Part shown: one piece after another, positions 33,839 to 43,023 of the stretch
Numbering within the stretch: the stretch's first letter is position 1
How the letters are laid out: every line of letters starts with the position of its first letter
Source: Tragulus kanchil
Taxonomy: Eukaryota; Chordata; Mammalia; Artiodactyla; Tragulidae
DNA: 64,000 nucleotides
NCBI GenBank assembly: GCA_022376925.1
Contig: JAIOJX010000004.1
Coordinates: 175,055,501-175,119,500, forward strand
Reading direction: 5' to 3'
Notes under the pieces: model-generated
Database searches by the model: none
Told to the model about the DNA's origin: nothing
Seen by the model: the letters and a program-made list of their open reading frames with translations, nothing else
Translations under genes and position numbers: made by a program

Positions 33839-34633
33839 CTCTGTACAAAAAGAAAATCTATGTTGACTCTATCAGCAGATGTTTGAAAGGCATATAATAA
33901 AATTCTGCAGCTAATCCTTATAAAAATCTAAGTGGTCATAGAAGGAGTGCAGCAGTATCTACCAGGACCCAGCAGTGACTGCAGTAAGTGGCCGTTTCAT
34001 TAAGCTCCAGGCGTGGCAGGGAGGAGCACTCTTCCCCGTCTGTGAATCCCGGGTGGTCCTGTGGGCTTGACAGGCTTGTGGGGAGAGGGGCCAGAGGAGC
34101 CGTGCCTGTCCAGCCTGAGCTGGCCCTGTTTCTCTTCTGCTAGGTCTGGAACGTGTGACCCTCTGTCCCTAAGGCTGTTTTTCCCTTTGCACCATGGGTG
34201 TGGCTTTGGGTCTCACCCTGCAGGGGCCAGGAATAGACTTGGGGAAGAGGACTGTGGAAGTAACAAGCCACCTCCGAACAGCCAGGGGAGCAGCTGTCGC
34301 GGGAGGAGTGCTTGGAGCCAGCGGTGGCGTCTCGGGCACGGAGGGCCAGCGCAGGTCGGGGAGCCCGGCAGGTGCCCGTGGTTCTGTGTTCTCTCTGCAA
34401 GGAATGAGCCCAGTCATAATTTCTAAACTTCCCCTTCCTCTTCTGCACGCAATAAATAAGGGGACCAGTGTTCTAAAAATAGAGAGGGTGGGAAAGCCTG
34501 AGTGATGTGAACGCCGGAGGGCTTCAGGTCAGATTAGACCTTCCAGACTGGCCCAGAAAGCCTTGGTAGGAGGGGTGGGTCTCAGCATTAGTCAATTTTA
34601 ACCTGAGATTTGTTGAACACCTGTGTTTTTTTC
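33839..34633. other. Single-copy sequence, no gene seen
   Basis: The stretch from 34.0 to 34.4 kb is GC-rich with open frames on both strands but no defensible exon. Confidence 0.4.
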
Positions 34634-34640
34634 CCTTGTG

Positions 34641-34917
34641 GGTTTTTTTTTTTTTTAAATTTTGGCCTCTTGTATTGTTTTTATGTATTTATTTTCATCC
34701 ACCTTTATTCTTTTGGCCTGAGTGGGCCGCTCATTGCAGTGGCCTCTCTGTAGAGCACTGACACTGGGCACATGCACTCCAGAGTGCTGGCTCGTAACTG
34801 GACACACCGGTCGAGCTGCTCTGTGGCATGTGGGATCTTCCCGGATCAGGGATCAAACTGGTGCCCCTTATACTGCAAGGCAGACTTGTTACCCACTGAA
34901 CCACCAGGGAGGCCCCT
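34641..34917 (-). mobile_element. CHR-type tRNA-Glu SINE, short-tail form
   Basis: Flanked by CCTTGTG (34634-34640 and 34918-34924), a short possible target duplication. After a T run, AATTTTGGCCTCTTGTATTG is the type 1 tail. The tRNA-like head reads as ACTGAACCACCAGGGAGGCC on the + strand. It is one of the more diverged copies. Confidence 0.85.
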
Positions 34918-34929
34918 CCTTGTGTTTTT

Positions 34930-35287
34930 TTTTTTTTTTTTAATGGCATTTTTCTTGTTTACCTCTAGTTCAGAAAGGTTTCAGTAGACAACTGAACATT
35001 CATGTAAACAGTGGGTGATGAATATGTAGTTTGGAAATGTAATTATAAAAACCTTGAAACCAGCCTCCCAGAGTGAAACTGTTTCTCATCACAGGGAGGC
35101 TGTTAGCTGGGGCTTCCTGCCAAGGGCAAAGGTATTCCAGGATATCTGATCATTCTCTTTTTGAAAAAGAGAACACGTAAACAGATATATATCCATAAAT
35201 AATACATTCAGCATTTGTTTATGAGCTTTATGAAGAGGGAGGCAAGTAATCTGGAAACTTACTACTGAGTAATACTCTGTTGTGTGT
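34930..35287. other. Single-copy sequence, no gene seen
   Basis: Nothing recognised. Confidence 0.35.
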
Positions 35288-35690
35288 ATTGTATTGTGGT
35301 TCTCCAGAGAAGCAGAATCAGCCTTATGTTGAGGAACTGGCTCCCGTGATGATGGCGACCAGCGACCCCACGTCTTCCTCGCAGGTGGGCAGCCTGGAGC
35401 CAGGAGAACTCTTGGTGCAGTTCTTGTTTCCTGCAGAGACTGGAGCCCAGGGACCCGGGAGAGGTGATGGTGCAGGTGAAGACAGGAGGGTTTGCTTTTT
35501 GGTTCTATCTGTCTTCATGTGATTGGGTTGGGACTCAGCAACATTAGAGAACAATCTACTTTACCAATTAAAATGTTAATTTTAACCAAAAACACCCTTG
35601 CAGAAACACCCAGAATAACGTTTGATGGAGTACCTGTGCCTTTAGTGACACAAACTTACCATCGCATACGCAGACCAGTTTCTCATCCTC
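35288..35690 (+). mobile_element. Ancient interspersed repeat, family not assigned
   Basis: GTGGTTCTCCAGAGAAGCAG, GAGGAACTGGCTCCCGTGAT, AATCTACTTTACCAATTAAA, TGCAGAAACACCCAGAATAA and AGTGACACAAACTTACC occur in the order of a common ancient mammalian repeat that I recognise by sequence but cannot name with certainty. Confidence 0.5.
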
Positions 35691-35691
35691 C

Positions 35692-36458
35692 CGTCAGAAT
35701 GGTTGGCTTCCACTTTTTTGGCCCGTAGGAGCACTGCGGTTGTGAACCTTCTTTGTGAAGGCCCCTCGACGCATGCACTCGTTTCTCTAAGGTGTATATG
35801 GGAGTAGACTCGGTGCCTTTAAGGTGAGTGTGCTCAGCGTGCAGAAGCGCCTCCCCCAAGCAGCGTGCCAGTTCACTCTCCCACCCGCCTGCGAGCTCCC
35901 ATTGCCCCCCTCCTAGCCCAGCTGGGCTGGTCGCCATGCCTCTTAATCGTACCCACGCAGGGATGTCAAATGTTGTCTCATTTTGGCTGGAACTTACCTG
36001 CCTACTGAGAGGGTTGTGGCTCTTTCCGCACGGGTATTAGTTCATGCGTTCTCTTGGTGGCATGCTTGATTAGGTCTTTTCCCGTTTTCTCTGTATTTTT
36101 CTTGTTGACTTGGATTAGTTCTTTTATTTATGTATGTATTTATTTTTGGCTCTTCTGGGTTTTCACTGCTGCCATAGGCTCTTCTCTAGTTGCAGGGAGT
36201 GGGGGCTACTCTCTAGTTGAGGTGAGCAGGCTTCTTGTTGCGATGACTTCTCTTATGGAACTCGGGCTCTGGGGCACACAGGCTTCACTAGTTGCAGCTC
36301 TGAGGCTCTAGAGCACAGGCTCAGTAGTTGTGGCTCAGGGGCTTAGTTGCTCCACAGCATGTGGGATCTTCCAGGATCAGGGATCAAACACGTGTTTCCT
36401 GCATTGGCAGGCCAGCTCTTTACCACTGAGCTATCAGGGAAGTCTGGATTAGTTCTTT
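35692..36458 (-). mobile_element. LINE-1 relic split by a CHR-1-like SINE with 14-bp target duplication
   Basis: About 35692-36110 is reverse-oriented old LINE-1 (CACTGCGGTTGTGAACCTTC, CTCTAAGGTGTATATGGGAG, CAAATGTTGTCTCATTTTGG). The perfect repeat TGGATTAGTTCTTT at 36111-36124 and 36445-36458 flanks a CHR-1-like SINE (36125-36444), minus strand, whose + strand ends ACTGAGCTATCAGGGAAGTC. Confidence 0.88.
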
Positions 36459-36467
36459 ATGTAGTCT

Positions 36468-36482
36468 GCTGCTGCTGCTGCT
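36468..36482 (+). repeat. Short (CTG)n tract
   Basis: Nearly five TGC/CTG units at the A-tail-equivalent end of the adjacent Bov-tA. Such tracts are typical of this SINE. Confidence 0.8.
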
Positions 36483-36678
36483 TAGTCACTTCATTTGTGT
36501 CCAACTCTGTGTGACCCCATGGACTGTAGCCCGCAAGGCTCCCCCATCCATGGAATTCTCCAGGCAAGAGCACTGGAGTGGGTTGCCACCTCCAGGGGTA
36601 TCCTCCCAACCCAGGGATGGCCTCTGGGTCTCCTGCATTGCAGGCAGATTTCTCACTAAGTATGCCATCTGGAAAGCC
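36469..36678 (-). mobile_element. Bov-tA SINE
   Basis: Reverse Bov-tA: TAGTCACTTCATTTGTGTCC, ATGGACTGTAGCCCGCAAGG, CTCCAGGCAAGAGCACTGGA, GGGTCTCCTGCATTGCAGGC, ending ATGCCATCTGGAAAGCC. It is a single Bov-A unit plus tRNA-like head, not a Bov-A2 dimer. Confidence 0.9.
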
Positions 36679-36721
36679 GTGTGTGTGTCTGTGTGTCTGT
36701 GTGTGTGTCTGTGTGTGTATT
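36679..36721 (+). repeat. Interrupted (GT)n microsatellite
   Basis: GTGTGTGTCT-type units with C interruptions directly after the Bov-tA head side. Confidence 0.85.
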
Positions 36722-36884
36722 TGAGACCCCATGAACTGTAGGGTGTTTCAGATTCTATTGTGACCTATGTTCCGGACTGTGGCACAGCCTCCACAAAGGT
36801 CAGCTGGTCTGTGGAGCAGCTCTACTAGCTCCAGATGGCTCCTTGCACCGGTGTGGGGTGAGGGGAGAAGACGAGGTGGGAGGT

Positions 36885-36995
36885 GCTGGCCTTCTTTCCT
36901 GTGGTTGAGGAAACTGAGGCTCAGAGTGAAGGCAGCTTGTGATGCCACCGCTGGCAGCTTGTGAGCTGGGATTTGTTTTGGGCTGCACTTCTCTT
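36885..36995 (-). mobile_element. MIR fragment
   Basis: GTTGAGGAAACTGAGGCTCA followed by GAGTGAAGGCAGCTTGTGAT matches the conserved core of MIR in reverse orientation. Only about 100 bases are recognisable. Confidence 0.5.
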
Positions 36996-38537
36996 CCCGA
37001 GGCCCAGTAGTCACACCCGAGCTGCATGTGCTCAGAGGCGAGGCTGCCATGTCTCGTGGATTTTCCCTCCCTTCTTCTGGTATGTACTGTTTCCCTCCGT
37101 GCTAAGTGCTGTCTTTGGAGCCAACGAAATAAGGCAGTGAGGCAGGATGGGAAAGGATGGGGACAGCCCTCAGATTGGGTGGAGTACAGCAGCCTGCCTC
37201 AGCAGCAGTTTAGAGAGGGGCGCACCCTCCCCTCTGGGCAGCTGGGGAATGGGCTGAGCCTGGCACTGCTGCAGGGCCCGGCCGACCTGCTGGAGCACAG
37301 GCGCGCGGCCTGAGAGCTGGCCCTCCAACTCCGCAGAGCTGACAGATGTCTAGGGTTGAAGGTGTATTTGAAAAGTTTCTAGTTCAGGAAAACGTTAAAA
37401 ATAAATAAATGGGAAAAGCATCTGCAGACTTGAATGGGGCCTTAAAGGATGAGGCCTCAGTGGAGGGCTGGTGAGCAGTGACGCTCTCGCACTGACTCCA
37501 GGCTGTAGACTTCCGAACCCCGGGGAAGCTTTGACCTCCGTGTTGGAAGACATTCTTCAGTGACTGGCTAAGTGGAAGGAATGAGGTGCTTAGGAGGGAT
37601 TGCCTCATTGACGAGAGACATGGCAGGTTCTGTTCATGCTCAAATTGCTGTTACGGAGAACAGGTACAACCTTTTTAGACTCTTGTGTTTTTTAAAGCTT
37701 ATTTTAAAATAGTCAGTGCTGGTTTTCTCTCTTTGTCTTTCAGTAATTTTGTTGCAGCGCATTTTGAACACGAACACGTCATGTAGTTGTTCTTTGGGCG
37801 AACACACAAGCACCGAACATGTTTGCTCTCATGTGAAGGCAGGCATCTGGCCGCTCTACCAGACAGGCCTGCTTCTGAGTTACTCTCCGCTGCAGACGTC
37901 TTGAACCTGGTTCAGAATCAGTGAAATCCCCACATGCTGTTTGTTGTTTGAAAATCCAGATTTGCACTTTTGTTTCTAGAATTGCATCCTGTTTCAAGTG
38001 GAGGATGGTGCTGTTCTCAAGAGGCAGTACCAAGCCATTTAGAAGCAGGAGCGAGCTCTCGCAGGCTTGGTTGTTTCGAGCACGGTCTCCAGGCCAGAAT
38101 GACCAAAGGTAGAATCCTGCTCTGCGGCGTCCAGCTGCTCCCTTGTTGAGTGCTGCCACTTGAGGCCTCCCGATGTACAGTTCTGAAGGCAGGGCATCCT
38201 TTTCCTAGATATGTGCAAGCTGCTATTTAAAAAAAAAAGGATTATTATATAGTAGTGTGTAGCACCTGCTCTTACTGCTTTCAGCTCACAGGTAGCCGCC
38301 GCCTCTCAGAGATTGCTGCGTGAATGAAGAGCGGGGCTGCAAGGCTGGGCTGGGGAGAGGACTTGGGGAAGGCTGGGGGCAGCGTGGGTGGCGCAAGGAG
38401 ACCAGGTGGGCGCCTGACCAGCACGACTCTGGGTTCAGTGGGGAGACCAGGCAAGGCAGCCTTGCGGTTAGGAGGTCACTTCTGGCTGTCACCACGGTTC
38501 ATGATCGCAGTTAAGGCTCCGTGTCCAGCAGGGTGCC
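36996..38537. other. Single-copy sequence, no gene seen
   Basis: No family repeat and no defensible exon. A TTTCTAG acceptor-like site near 37980 is followed by an open stretch, but it lacks a donor in phase and any recognisable protein. Confidence 0.4.
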
Positions 38538-38754
38538 GCTGCCTGTCACCTGTAGCGGCCTTTAGCTTACAGGGGGCACTGCCGTCATTTCAGGGTGCTT
38601 ACTTTCTTTGAGACTTTTTAACAAATTGTTTTTTCTCTTTTGGTTTCATCTTCCTAGACTGAATTTTAAAATGGAAACCACATTGTCACTGACTCTTATT
38701 TGGGAAGAATGTAATGAATATTTGTTACCCAGTTAAATTGTGTATGCTATTATT

Positions 38755-39440
38755 TCTGTAATGAACCTTTTATTTTGGAAAGAGTTGAGATACACAGTAA
38801 AGTTGCAGAGAGAATGCAGAGATTCCTTGTATACCTTTCACTCACTTTCCCTCATGCTGACTGCTTAACCTGAACGTGCGCATTTGTCAAAATCAGGAAA
38901 CTAGCCTTGGACAGTTATTAAACTACGGACTGGACTGGTTTCCCCTGAGCTGCTCTGTTCCAGGGTCCAGTCCAGGATGTCACGTCATGTCTAGTCATCC
39001 TATCACCTTCGTCTCCTCGGTCTGTGACGGTTTCTGTCTTTCCTTATTCTTCATGACCTGGACAGTTTTTTTTTTTTTTTTTTTTTGAAAAACCTATATT
39101 TTGCTTTTAACTTTTACAGAGTTTTGTTGTTTACAGATATGTATGTTCCCAGATTAGTCACATGTATATCCCCCCCTTCCCACCCCTCCCAACCATCACA
39201 CAGCACCCCTGAAGGATCCCCTTTTTGGACAGTTTTGAAGAGTGCTCTTTTGTGGGGTGGCCCTCACTCTGGGTTTGCCCGGTGTTTTTCAGGTTTAGAT
39301 GGGCTTCCGAGTCTGGGGGAAGAACATGCAGAGGTGACGTGCTGTCCTCTTTGTATTGTATCAGGGAGCACGGTGACATCAGCATGGTGTGTCACTGCAG
39401 AGGTTCACCTCGCAGGCTTAGCGTTTGTGTGTGTGTGTAT
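38755..39440 (-). mobile_element. Ancient LINE-1-type fragment, interrupted by a short retroposon
   Basis: AAAGTTGCAGAGAGAATGCA, TTCACTCACTTTCCCTCATG, CATTTGTCAAAATCAGGAAA, CTCCTCGGTCTGTGACGGTT and GACATCAGCATGGTGTGTCA follow the order of a common old LINE-1 relic in reverse. The retroposon at 39070-39225 splits it. The second copy in duplication I is about 39893-40580. Confidence 0.6.
39059..39236 (-). mobile_element. Unassigned ~155-bp poly(A) retroposon with 11-bp target duplication
   Basis: TGGACAGTTTT at 39059-39069 and 39226-39236 flanks a minus-strand element with the same 5' start (AAGGGGATCCTTCAGGGGTG) and the same poly(A) side as the one at 24.0 kb. It interrupts the old LINE-1 relic. 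The duplicate from I is at 40197-40377. Confidence 0.88.
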
Positions 39441-39686
39441 TTCTTAAAGATTTATTTATTTATTTATTTTTTTGGGGTGGGGTGGGGAGGGAGGGGAGCA
39501 GGTGGGCTACTTCTTCTTTTTTTTTTTTTTAAGGATTTATTAATTTTGGGTGGGGGTTGGGTGGGGAAGGGAGGGGAGCAGGTGGGCCACTTCTATTGGT
39601 CTTTCATTTCTCTATGTTCATCCATCTTTGTCCTTTGGATCCTGTGGGCCTCCCACCGCGGTGGCATCTGTCGTTGCAGAGCACCG
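39427..39686 (-). mobile_element. Truncated CHR-type SINE pair at the end of duplication I copy 1
   Basis: Corresponds to 40568-40827. It holds the tail of the outer SINE and most of the tail half of the inner SINE, and is then cut by the join at 39687. Several G-run and T-run differences from the second copy are visible (for example GGGTTGGGTGGGG versus GGGTCGGGTTGGG). Confidence 0.88.
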
Positions 39687-40196
39687 GCTGCCTGTCACCT
39701 TTAGCTTACAGGGGCACTGCCGTCATTTCAGGGTGCTTACTTTCTTTGAGACTTTTTAACAAATTGTTTTTTCTCTTTTGGTTTCATCTTCCTAGACTGA
39801 ATTTTAAAATGGAAACCACATTGTCACTGACTCTTATTTGGGAAGAATGTAATGAATATTTGTTACCCAGTTAAATTGTGTATGCTATTATTTCTGTAAT
39901 GAACCTTTTATTTTGGAAAGAGTTGAGATACACAGTAAAGTTGCAGAGAGAATGCAGAGATTCCTTGTATACCTTTCACTCACTTTCCCTCATGCTGACT
40001 GCTTAACCTGAACGTGCGCATTTGTCAAAATCAGGAAACTAGCCTTGGACAGTTATTAAACTACGGACTGGACTGGTTTCCCCTGAGCTGCTCTGTTCCA
40101 GGGTCCAGTCCAGGATGTCACGTCATGTCTAGTCATCCTATCACCTTCGTCTCCTCGGTCTGTGACGGTTTCTGTCTTTCCTTATTCTTCATGACC

Positions 40197-40377
40197 TGGA
40201 CAGTTTTTTTTTTTTTTTTTTTTTTGAAAAAAACCTTTATTTTGCTTTTAACTTTTACAGAGTTTTGTTGTTTACAGATATGTATGTTCCCAGATTAGTC
40301 ACATGTATATCCCCCCCTTCCCACCCCTCCCAACCATCACACAGCACCCCTGAAGGATCCCCTTTTTGGACAGTTTT
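40197..40377 (-). mobile_element. Unassigned retroposon, second copy from duplication I
   Basis: Same insertion as 39059-39236, with the same TGGACAGTTTT repeats (40197-40207 and 40367-40377). It differs in a few bases and in homopolymer length near the tail. Confidence 0.88.
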
Positions 40378-40556
40378 GAAGAGTGCTCTTTTGTGGGGTG
40401 GCCCTCACTCTGGGTTTGCCCGGTGTTTTTCAGGTTTAGATGGGCTTCCGAGTCTGGGGGAAGAACATGCAGAGGTGACGTGCTGTCCTCTTTGTATTGT
40501 ATCAGGGAGCACGGTGACATCAGCATGGTGTGTCACTGCAGAGGTTCACCTCGCAG

Positions 40557-41260
40557 GCTTAGCGTTTGTGTGTGTGTGTATTTCTTAAAGATTTATTTAT
40601 TTATTTATTTTTTTGGGGTGGGGTGGGGAGGGAGGGGAGCAGGTGGGCTACTTCTTCTTTTTTTTTTTTTTAAAGATTTATTTATTTTGGGTGGGGGTCG
40701 GGTTGGGAAGGGAGGGGAGCAGGTGGGCCACTTCTATTGGTCTTTCATTTCTCTATGTTCATCCATCTTTGTCCTTTGGATCCTGTGGGCCTCCCACCGC
40801 GGTGGCATCTGTCGTTGCAGAGCACCGGCTCTGGGCACATGCGCTCCAGAGCTCCGGCTCGGTAATTGGACACATCAGTCCAGCCGCTCCGCGGCACGTG
40901 GGATCTTCCCAGGCCAGGGATCGAACCGGCACCCCTCGCATTGCAAGGCGGTGTCCTTACCCACTGGACCACCAGGGGAAGCCCAGGTGGGCTACTTCTA
41001 TTGGTCTTTCGTTTGTCTGTTTTCATCCGTCTTTGTTCTTTTGGCCCCTGTGGGCCTCCCATCGCGATGACCTCTGTTGTCGCAGACCACCGGCTCTGGG
41101 CGCATGCGCTCCAGAGCTCTGGCTCGGTACTTGGACACATCGGTCCAGCCGCTCCACGGCACGTGGGATCTTCCCAGGCCAGGGATCAAACCGGCACTCC
41201 TTGCACTGCAAGGCGGTGTCCTTACCCACTGGACCACCAGGGAAGCCCCGCTTGGCGTTT
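40557..41260 (-). mobile_element. CHR-type SINE, long-tail form, interrupted by another SINE
   Basis: The outer SINE occupies 40568-40655 (tail) and 40984-41249 (body and head). Its target duplication is GCTTAGCGTTT (40557-40567) versus GCTTGGCGTTT (41250-41260), one mismatch. Its head reads GGACCACCAGGGAAGCCC on the + strand. The tail is of the long G-rich type. The inner SINE at 40656-40983 splits it in the same orientation. Confidence 0.92.
40640..40999 (-). mobile_element. Inner CHR-type SINE with perfect 16-bp target duplication
   Basis: CAGGTGGGCTACTTCT at 40640-40655 and 40984-40999 flanks a full long-tail SINE (40656-40983). The repeat itself is part of the outer SINE's tail. The + strand shows the T run, the G-rich block, GGGCCTCCCACCGCGGTGGC, GGGATCGAACCGGCACCCCT and GGACCACCAGGGGAAGCC. 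Confidence 0.95.
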
Positions 41261-41754
41261 TTAGTCCTTGAATTTATGCATGTCTTCTGGACCTCTGGTC
41301 CCTCGATGGGTGCTGGTCCTTTCAGGCCAGGACCCCTGCTCTGCCTGCTTTGTGCCCCTTCCTGGTGTGGGGATGCCTGCTGTGGACCTGCTGGCTCGTG
41401 TTGAGACATATTGGAGCTGCATGCTTCTGTGAGCATTTAACATTTTTCATAACCACAGGTAAACTAAGGTGACCATGTGCTGATAATTGTTGAAATTAGG
41501 AGTCATTGTTCTTATCTCTTTATTTACGCGTTTAACATTTTCCATAAAAAATAAAGAGGAAAACATTTCCAGCCTACAGATATAATGAATTCCAGGCTGT
41601 TTTGATAATGTAGGCATTATGATGTTGGTTGTTGCCAGAGTAGTTCAGGTCGTTACTCATCTTGATTGTGTTCGGGTCTCCCTCACAGGAGCCCAGCCTG
41701 GCGCTCCGTGATGACTTCAAGGTGTGTGTGTGTGGGGGGGCTCAGTGGGGAGGT

Positions 41755-41850
41755 GATACGTGTATAATCATGGCTGGTTTGCATTGTTGTATGGCGGAAC
41801 CCAGCACACCATTGTAAAGCAATTTTCCTCCAATTAAAATTTGTAAAATC
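41755..41850 (+). mobile_element. BovB-type LINE 3' end fragment
   Basis: GATACGTGTATAATCATGGC, GTTGTATGGCGGAACCCAGC and ATTGTAAAGCAATTTTCCTC followed by CAATTAAAAT match the terminal region typical of ruminant BovB copies. The duplicate is at about 42943-43038. Confidence 0.6.
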
Positions 41851-42305
41851 TCAGACTTCATGGAATAAATTGTGTGGCGCACTCAGAAATCACATCCCTT
41901 TTTTTTTCCCCAAGAAATACTACCCAGCTGGTGAACCCAGCTGCAGGAGGTGACACGCCTCCCTCGGAGGATGAGGTATCAGGCAGGCTCTGGTTGATAG
42001 CGACTAATGCGGGATTTACAGAAGCCCTGCATGCAGGGCTTTGCCTGTGACCTCCCTGTGTCTGTCACTTTACAGAGGACCTCTGAGTGTTGTGGTCCCG
42101 AGCCCCCTCTGCAGCTGTGGGGCACTTGGCAGCCCTTTGGAACTCAGCCTTGACACCATCTGTCCAGGTTTAAAATTCATAAAGGAACTCACTGTTTCCT
42201 TCATATAAAACCGTACATGTATTTTGTAAAATACAGATTTTTCAAGAGAAAATCACTGTCCACATCTTGATGTACATTCTCCAGGTTGTTACACGGCGGA
42301 TGGGT

Positions 42306-42436
42306 TGGCTCGGTACTTGGACACATCGGTCCAGCCGCTCCACGGCACGTGGGATCTTCCCAGGCCAGGGATCAAACCGGCACTCCTTGCACTGCAAGGC
42401 GGTGTCCTTACCCACTGGACCACCAGGGAAGCCCCG
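42306..42436 (-). mobile_element. Partial CHR-type SINE created by duplication J
   Basis: Same as 41120-41249, cut at its left by the duplication join and lacking a left target repeat. It is not an independent insertion. Confidence 0.9.
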
Positions 42437-43023
42437 CTTGGCGTTTTTAGTCCTTGAATTTATGCATGTCTTCTGGACCTCTGGTCCCTCGATGGGTGCT
42501 GGTCCTTTCAGGCCAGGACCCCTGCTCTGCCTGCTTTGTGCCCCTTCCTGGTGTGGGGATGCCTGCTGTGGACCTGCTGGCTCGTGTTGAGACATATTGG
42601 AGCTGCATGCTTCTGTGAGCATTTAACATTTTTCATAACCACAGGTAAACTAAGGTGACCATGTGCTGATAATTGTTGAAATTAGGAGTCATTGTTCTTA
42701 TCTCTTTATTTACGCGTTTAACATTTTCCATAAAAAATAAAGAGGAAAACATTTCCAGCCTACAGATATAATGAATTCCAGGCTGTTTTGATAATGTAGG
42801 CATTATGATGTTGGTTGTTGCCAGAGTAGTTCAGGTCGTTACTCATCTTGATTGTGTTCGGGTCTCCCTCACAGGAGCCCAGCCTGGCGCTCCGTGATGA
42901 CTTCAAGGTGTGTGTGTGTGTGGGGGGGCTCAGTGGGGAGGTGATACGTGTATAATCATGGCTGGTTTGCATTGTTGTATGGCGGAACCCAGCACACCAT
43001 TGTAAAGCAATTTTCCTCCAATT

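Larger units (their letters stand above)
38538..40830 (+). repeat. Tandem duplication I (unit about 1,138-1,149 bp)
   Basis: Copy 1 is 38538-39686 and copy 2 is 39687-40827, with GCT shared at the join. Copy 2 begins with a loss of about eight bases (CACCTGTAGCGGCCTTTAGC becomes CACCTTTAGC) and a shorter G run. Copy 1 ends inside a SINE, so it leaves a truncated element at 39427-39686. Confidence 0.94.

Noticed and set aside
36468..36482. Expandable CTG triplet repeat
   Set aside because: Only about five units, and such tracts are a standard part of Bov-tA ends.
37970..38110. Possible exon after the acceptor-like TTTGTTTCTAG
   Set aside because: No in-phase donor with a convincing consensus, no recognisable protein, and an early stop in two of three frames.
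40613..41404. 263-codon open frame on the + strand
   Set aside because: It lies entirely in two nested SINEs and their T-rich tails plus flank. The similar peptides seen at 14.9, 28.1, 51.9 and 57.4 kb are the same SINE read in translation, not a protein family.
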